Positions 59,354 to 64,000 of a stretch of DNA of 64,000 bases are shown here, one piece after another. Both the position numbers and the translations under genes were made by a program. The notes beneath the pieces were generated by a model. That model had not been told where the DNA came from, did not search any database, and saw only the letters and a list, made by a program, of their open reading frames with translations. Positions within the stretch are counted from its first letter, which is position 1; each line of letters begins with the position of its first letter. Source of the DNA: JAAYAY01 sp963674575 (GTDB lineage: Bacteria > Planctomycetota > Planctomycetia > Pirellulales > Thermoguttaceae); NCBI GenBank assembly GCA_963674575.2, contig CAXXQT010000001.1, positions 310,001 through 374,000 of the forward strand, written 5' to 3'.

Positions 59354-60439
59354 TGGCCCGGCTGCCGCCGTTGGTCTTTGAGGAGACCTTGCAGCGACGG
59401 GAGCTGGGTGATTTGCAGCCGGGCTTTTGGAATCGTCGGCAATGGAGGACAAGAGCCGGGCTAACTCCGCAACCTTCGCGATCAGGCTGCCCAATGTGAG
59501 GTGGTTAATTGAAGAGCCCGGCTGCTGTGCTTCAGCCCGGCTGCTGCCGTTGGGCTTTGAGGAGACCTTGCAGCGACGGGAACGGGTGATTTGCAGCCGG
59601 GCTTTTGGAGTCGTCGGCAATTGAGGACAAGAGCCGGGCTAACTCCGCAACCTTCGCGGTCAGGCTGCCGGATGTGAGGTGGTCAATTGAAGAGCCCGGC
59701 TGCTGTGCTTCAGCCCGGCTGCTGCCGTTGGTCTTTGAGGAGACCTTGCAGCGACGGGAACGGGTGATTTGCAGCCGGGCTTTTGGAGTCGTCGGCGATT
59801 GAGAACAAGAGCCGGGCTAGCTCCGCGACCTCCGCGGTCAGGCTGCCGGATGTGAGGTGGTCAATTGAAGAGCCCGGCTATTCCGCTTCAGCCCGGCTGC
59901 TTCCGTTCGTTTCCGAGGAGACGCTGCAGCGGCGGAGCCGGTTGATCCGCAGCCGGGCTTTTGAGGGCGGCAGCAATTGCGGGCAAGAGCCGGGCTAGCT
60001 CCGCGACCTCCGCGGTCAGGCTGCCGGATGTGAGGTGGTTAATTGAAGAGCCCGGCTGCTGTGCTTCAGCCCGGCTGCTGCCGTTGGTCTTTGAGGAGAC
60101 CTTGCAGCGACGGGAACGGGTGATTTGCAGCCGGGCTTTTGGAGTCGTCGGCAATTGAGGACAAGAGCCGGGCTAACTCCGCAACCTTCGCGGTCAGGCT
60201 GCCGGATGTGAGGTGGTTAATTGAAGAGCCCGGCTGCTGTGCTTCAGCCCGGCTGCTGCCGTTGGTCTTTGAGGAGACCTTGCAGCGACGGGAACGGGTG
60301 ATTTGCAGCCGGGCTTTTGGAGTCGTCGGCAATTGAGGACAAGAGCCGGGCTAACTCCGCAACCTCCGCGATCAGGCTGCCCAATGTGAGGTGGTCAATT
60401 GAAGAGCCCGGCTACTTTGCTTCAGCCCGGCTTTTGCTG
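59354..60439. repeat. Tandem array of six 178/179-bp units filling a convergent intergenic space
   Basis: Units begin cccggctgctgccgttggtc at 59357, 59536, 59714, 59892, 60070 and 60248, with a truncated seventh at 60426. Neighbours are mostly over 95 percent alike by eye; the unit at 59892 is the most divergent. Each unit has several AGCCGGGCT/AGCCCGGCT motifs, including gcagccgggctttt. The array starts right at one stop codon and ends at the other convergent stop (60440). The overlapping 65-codon open frames in each unit have no ribosome-binding site or family and are not called. Confidence 0.95.
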
Positions 60440-63400
60440 TCAGATCCAGTTGCCCGTGATTCGAAGGGTGAAGTCGACGGCTTCGGTCCGATCGGTGTCG
60501 GTGCCGCCGTTTTCGGAAACGGCACGGACCCAATCGAAGTCGGTCGCTTGATTGCGAACGACGGGGCCCGTGATGGAAGCCGTGTTTCCGGACGCATCGA
60601 GGTTATCGTTTCCCGGCGAATCGTAAAGGAAGGCCCGGTCGGTCCCTCCGTTGCCGAATGCCTTGACAGAGCGGAAGAACTTGACCCGCTGCGTGGAACT
60701 TGTCCCGATCATCTTGCTCCATTCGGTCGTGCTCTTGAAGGTGTCGTCTCCGCTGGAACCGTACATTCGAGCCCTGTCGTAGCCCCCGTTGCGGGCGTAG
60801 CCATGTGCCTCCTCGAAGAACTTCGCCCGCAGGTAGAAACCGTCGCCGAAGAGCTTCATGAACTCGTCGGTGGAAACGAGGGTGTCATTGCCGGCCGAAT
60901 CGACCAATTCGGCCGTGTCCGTTCCGCCATAGAGGGCATAGGCCTGCACCTCGTCGAAGCCGGCGGCCGATTGCACGCCCGTTTCCGCGGTCATCGTGGC
61001 GATCTCGGGATCGGCCGCAAAAAGATCATCTCCCGCGGAGTCGTAGAAGATCGCCTCGTCCGAGCCGCCGTTGACGGCGCTGACTGCCGTTGAATCGAAG
61101 AACTTCGTGCGCACCAGGTTCCCATCGGAATCGGTCAGTTTGGCAATCGTAGTTGCCGTCCCCTTGTAGCCGGCATAGGCCTGGAAGAGGTCGTCGCCGG
61201 CCGTATCCTCCAGAGTGGCCGTGTCGTTGCCGCCTGCCCGGCTATAGGCATGAACGGACTCGAACCCCGAAGCGGCGTTCAAATATTCCGCTCCAGACAT
61301 CATGGAGATGCCGCCCAGCAGGACGAAGGTGTCGTCGCCTGCCGAGTCGGCCAGTTCGGCCATATCGTTTCCGCTTCCGCCCAAGGCGGCGATCTGCTCC
61401 ACATTGCTCACCGAGACCGTGAAATCGTCTGTTGTCAAGGTCGCCGAAAGGGGCGACAGCAAGACGTGGTCGTCGCCGTCGGTGCCGGTCAGTTGGGCCG
61501 AGTCGGCGCCGTCGCCTCCGTCGTAGGTGACGGAGGTGAGTTCAGCCGCGGTGAACTGGTACTCGACGTCGAAGTTGTTGACGTTGATGGCGTAGGTTTC
61601 TACCGTGGCCCCCTCGACGGGGCCGAACTCGAAACTGTCGTCACTCGAGGTCCCGTAAACGACGATGTCGGTGGTGCGATCGTCGACGAGGTTGAGGATC
61701 GTCAGTTCCACGTCGGTCGCCGTTCCCGACAGGCTGACGTAATAGGTTTCGCCGGCCTCCACATTCCAATCGATCCTCGGCTCGCCAGTGGTCAGCGACA
61801 CTCGGGAATCGCTGAGCAAGGCGAGTTCTGCGGTTCCGGCAGGCGTGTTGGTCACGGCCACCGTGAGAATGCCGGCATGAGCCGTTTGCAAGATGTAGTA
61901 GGGCGAACTGGTCGCGTCCTGATTGGTCCGCTGGAGGAAGTCGACCGTGCCTAAATCGTCGGGCGCCGCCGTGGCGAAGGACCAGGTGGTCGTGTCGCTG
62001 ATGCCGGCGAAGGCGTTGCCCGCGGTGTCTTCAAAGGCCGTGGCGTCGATCTGGACGTAGTACGCGGCCCCCTCGGCGAGCAAGTCACTGGGATCGATCG
62101 TGACCGTGGCGTCAGAAACGGTGACCTGGCCGCCGGTCACGTCAATGGCCTCGACGAGGTTGTCGTCGCTGTCGTAGATGGAGACGTAGCCCGTGCCTGC
62201 GACAACGTTTTCATCGAAGGTGATGACGAGGTTTGTGGCAACAGCCACGTCGGTGGCGTTATCCGCGGGCGTGGTGCTGCTGATCGTGGGAGCAGTCTCG
62301 TCTGCCGTGGTAAACGACCAGGTCGTCGTATCACTGATTCCGGCAAAGGAATTGCCGGAAGTGTCGTCGAAGGCGGTGGCGTCGATCTGGACGTAATAGG
62401 TCGTCAACTCGGCCAGCGCATCGGTCGGATTGACGGTGACCGTCGCCCCAGAGACACTCACCTGGTCGCCGGTCACGTCAATGGCCTCGACGAGGTTGTC
62501 GTCAATGTCGTAGATGGAGACGTAACCCGTGCCAGCGACGACGTTCTCATCGAAGGTGATGACAAGGTTGGCGTCGATGGCGACACCGGTGGCGTCGTCC
62601 GCGGGTGTGGTGCTACTGATCGCGGGGGCGATTGTATCCACAGTGAACGTGCCTTCCGTGGCCCAGGCGGAACCGGCCAGGGCCGTGTCGACGGCCTGGA
62701 CGGACCAGTAGTAGGTTCCGTCGGCGAGGCCCGTGATGGTCCAGCTCGTCCCCTGGCTGGGACCTATGGTGGCGATCCGCCGCAGCCCGTCGCTAGTTCC
62801 GCCGGAGAGGTCTGCCATGGCCGGCGCGACATTGTCATCGCCCGACGTGGTGCCGATGTAGATATTGTACGAGAGCCCGTCCTGGGGAGTTTCTTTATCG
62901 GTAGCGGCGTTCCAGTTGAGCGTCTTTTCGCCGGGAGTGCTTCCCGCCGTCACGTTCAACCCCGTTGGCGCTGTCGGGGGCGTATTGGCGATTGGGCTGT
63001 CGTTGCGATAGATTCTCGTGGTCTCGAATCCACCTGAGTTGAATCCGGTAAGCAAAAAATCGAGATCGCCGTCGCCGTCGTAGTCTCCCCATGCCAGCGA
63101 AGGGCTATGGACGTCGACGATCGAGGCGTTCGTGTTGGTGAAGGTATCGCTGCCGTCGTTGCGGTAGATCGCCGAGACCGGAACCCAGCCGTCAGCGTAG
63201 CCTGCGAGCAGGAGGTCGAGATCGCCGTCGTTATCGTAATCGCCCCAGACGCCCGAAGATTCGCTGACCCCCGTCAACGAGGCGCCGATATCGGTAAAAG
63301 TATCACTGCCGTCGTTGCGGTAGATCTTGGAGATTCTGTTGGCGCTGCCGTCGAGACCGGAGAGCAGAAGATCGAGGTCGCCGTCGTTGTCATAGTCGCC

Positions 63401-64000
63401 CCAGGCAACCGCGGCACTGGACATGTCCGTCAAGGAGGCGCCGACGTCGGTGAAGGTATCGCTGCCATCGTTGCGGTAGAGCTTCGTGATACGGTTGAGG
63501 CTCGCATCCTGACCGGTGAGAACGATGTCGAGGTCGCCGTCGTTGTCGTAGTCGCCCCAGGTGGCCGTGGAAACGTAGACCCCTACCAGGGTGGCGCCGA
63601 TGTCGGTGAAGGTGTCGCTGCCGTCGTTGCGGTAGATTTCCCCGTGCTTGTTGCCGCTACCATCGCTTCCGGTGAGGAGGAGATCGAGATCGCCGTCATT
63701 GTCGTAATCGCCCCAGGAGAGCGATCCCAGGCGAACGGCAGGCAAGGAGGTGGCGATTTCGGTGAAGGTGTCACTGCCGTCGTTGCGGTAGAGTTTGAGA
63801 ATGATGTTGCTGCTCGAATCGCGCCCCGTGATCAAGGCATCGAGATCACCGTCGTTGTCGTAGTCGCCCCAGACGGCCGAGGAACTCCAGAGCCCCGGCA
63901 TGGAAGCACCGATGTCGGTGAAGGTGTTGCTGCCATCGTTGCGGTAGATCTTGGAAACCATGCTGCTCACGGTGCCGTCAGCTCCCGTGAGCAGGATATC
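60440..64000 (-). CDS. Giant FG-GAP / FN3 / Ig-like / RTX-like surface protein (5' end outside window)
   Basis: Open to the right edge, at least 1186 residues; the start lies beyond 64000. Reading N to C: six or more FG-GAP/VCBS repeats with calcium loop GDYDNDGDLD and spacer IYRNDGSDTFTDIGASL (period about 55); an FN3-like module (NTPPTAPTGLNVTAGSTPGEKTLNWNAATD); two near-identical Ig-like Big_5 repeats (ISSTTPADDATGVAI...); a peptidase-C-terminal-like domain (AHAGILTVAVTNTPAG); then a long tail of VCBS/RTX-like units (ATLEDTAGDDLFQAYAG, AELVDSAGNDTL). This architecture is a secreted calcium-dependent adhesin or surface protein. The C-terminus ends next to the 178-bp array. No dockerin or sortase motif is visible. 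Confidence 0.92.
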   Translation of the reverse strand, partial: DILLTGADGTVSSMVSKIYRNDGSNTFTDIGASMPGLWSSSAVWGDYDNDGDLDALITGRDSSSNIILKLYRNDGSDTFTEIATSLPAVRLGSLSWGDYDNDGDLDLLLTGSDGSGNKHGEIYRNDGSDTFTDIGATLVGVYVSTATWGDYDNDGDLDIVLTGQDASLNRITKLYRNDGSDTFTDVGASLTDMSSAAVAWGDYDNDGDLDLLLSGLDGSANRISKIYRNDGSDTFTDIGASLTGVSESSGVWGDYDNDGDLDLLLAGYADGWVPVSAIYRNDGSDTFTNTNASIVDVHSPSLAWGDYDGDGDLDFLLTGFNSGGFETTRIYRNDSPIANTPPTAPTGLNVTAGSTPGEKTLNWNAATDKETPQDGLSYNIYIGTTSGDDNVAPAMADLSGGTSDGLRRIATIGPSQGTSWTITGLADGTYYWSVQAVDTALAGSAWATEGTFTVDTIAPAISSTTPADDATGVAIDANLVITFDENVVAGTGYVSIYDIDDNLVEAIDVTGDQVSVSGATVTVNPTDALAELTTYYVQIDATAFDDTSGNSFAGISDTTTWSFTTADETAPTISSTTPADNATDVAVATNLVITFDENVVAGTGYVSIYDSDDNLVEAIDVTGGQVTVSDATVTIDPSDLLAEGAAYYVQIDATAFEDTAGNAFAGISDTTTWSFATAAPDDLGTVDFLQRTNQDATSSPYYILQTAHAGILTVAVTNTPAGTAELALLSDSRVSLTTGEPRIDWNVEAGETYYVSLSGTATDVELTILNLVDDRTTDIVVYGTSSDDSFEFGPVEGATVETYAINVNNFDVEYQFTAAELTSVTYDGGDGADSAQLTGTDGDDHVLLSPLSATLTTDDFTVSVSNVEQIAALGGSGNDMAELADSAGDDTFVLLGGISMMSGAEYLNAASGFESVHAYSRAGGNDTATLEDTAGDDLFQAYAGYKGTATTIAKLTDSDGNLVRTKFFDSTAVSAVNGGSDEAIFYDSAGDDLFAADPEIATMTAETGVQSAAGFDEVQAYALYGGTDTAELVDSAGNDTLVSTDEFMKLFGDGFYLRAKFFEEAHGYARNGGYDRARMYGSSGDDTFKSTTEWSKMIGTSSTQRVKFFRSVKAFGNGGTDRAFLYDSPGNDNLDASGNTASITGPVVRNQATDFDWVRAVSENGGTDTDRTEAVDFTLRITGNWI

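Noticed and set aside
59427..60336. Series of overlapping 65-codon frames, one per 178-bp unit
   Set aside because: Open only because each unit is GC-rich and stop-poor. They lack ribosome-binding sites, overlap each other, and the unit length is not a multiple of three. Treated as repeat, not genes.
59354..60439. CRISPR array
   Set aside because: Units are 178 bp, directly adjacent and nearly identical with no unique spacers, and no cas genes are present.

Overview
The window looks like a planctomycete chromosome, most likely a Pirellulales-type bacterium. The reasons are a DUF1559 pseudopilin-like protein, divergent LEPR-type N-termini on giant secreted proteins, ECF sigma factors, many secreted glycoside hydrolases and SGNH/GDSL esterases, a Tat-exported Gfo/Idh/MocA oxidoreductase, a PD40/HEAT protein with a heme-like CxxCH, high GC, and many short palindromic intergenic repeats. 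I recognise no rRNA, tRNA, CRISPR array, prophage or intact insertion sequence.

Layout. 1-8.4 kb: GH106 alpha-L-rhamnosidase (runs off the left edge), a CDF metal transporter, a secreted TIM-barrel-like protein and two tandem pentapeptide-repeat proteins. 8.5-15.1 kb: a two-gene unit made of a sulfotransferase-TPR-GT41 (O-GlcNAc-transferase-like) fusion and, 16 bp behind it, a 1184-residue Cys-rich Calx-beta-like secreted protein. 15.4-18.1 kb: a lipoprotein, a DUF1559 protein and a PPP-family phosphatase. 18.4-25.5 kb: tdh-kbl (threonine to glycine plus acetyl-CoA) and pta-ackA (acetyl-CoA to acetate plus ATP), separated by a DUF4954 beta-helix protein and an acyl carrier protein. 25.7-31.2 kb: nagB divergent from a ROK regulator and a large secreted GH42-like enzyme, with a dyad operator candidate between them. 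31.4-38.2 kb: SGNH hydrolases, archease, an ECF sigma factor with a membrane partner, a GNAT enzyme and a zinc-ribbon membrane protein. 38.2-52.2 kb: GH97, the HEAT/F5-8C/PD40/CxxCH protein, a Tat oxidoreductase, a beta-lactamase-fold hydrolase, an esterase, an orphan antitoxin-like gene and a GH29 alpha-L-fucosidase. 52.5-56.0 kb: a MerR/B12-binding-type regulator, DUF523-DUF1722 and class II photolyase, which form a light/DNA-repair cluster. 56.0-64.0 kb: a small secreted protein, a sugar-isomerase/glycoside-hydrolase fusion, a 178-bp tandem array, and a giant FG-GAP/Ig-like protein that runs off the right edge.

The genes fit a heterotroph living on complex, probably fucose- and rhamnose-containing polysaccharide, with acetate and threonine overflow metabolism. 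The least conventional parts are the sulfotransferase-TPR-GT41 fusion paired with a surface protein, the DUF4954/ACP pair, the MerR/B12-type regulator that lacks both expected histidine ligands, and a dense set of non-coding repeats: a 178-bp array filling a convergent intergenic space, two 266-268-bp long-palindrome elements, two-hairpin elements, and heptamer tracts.
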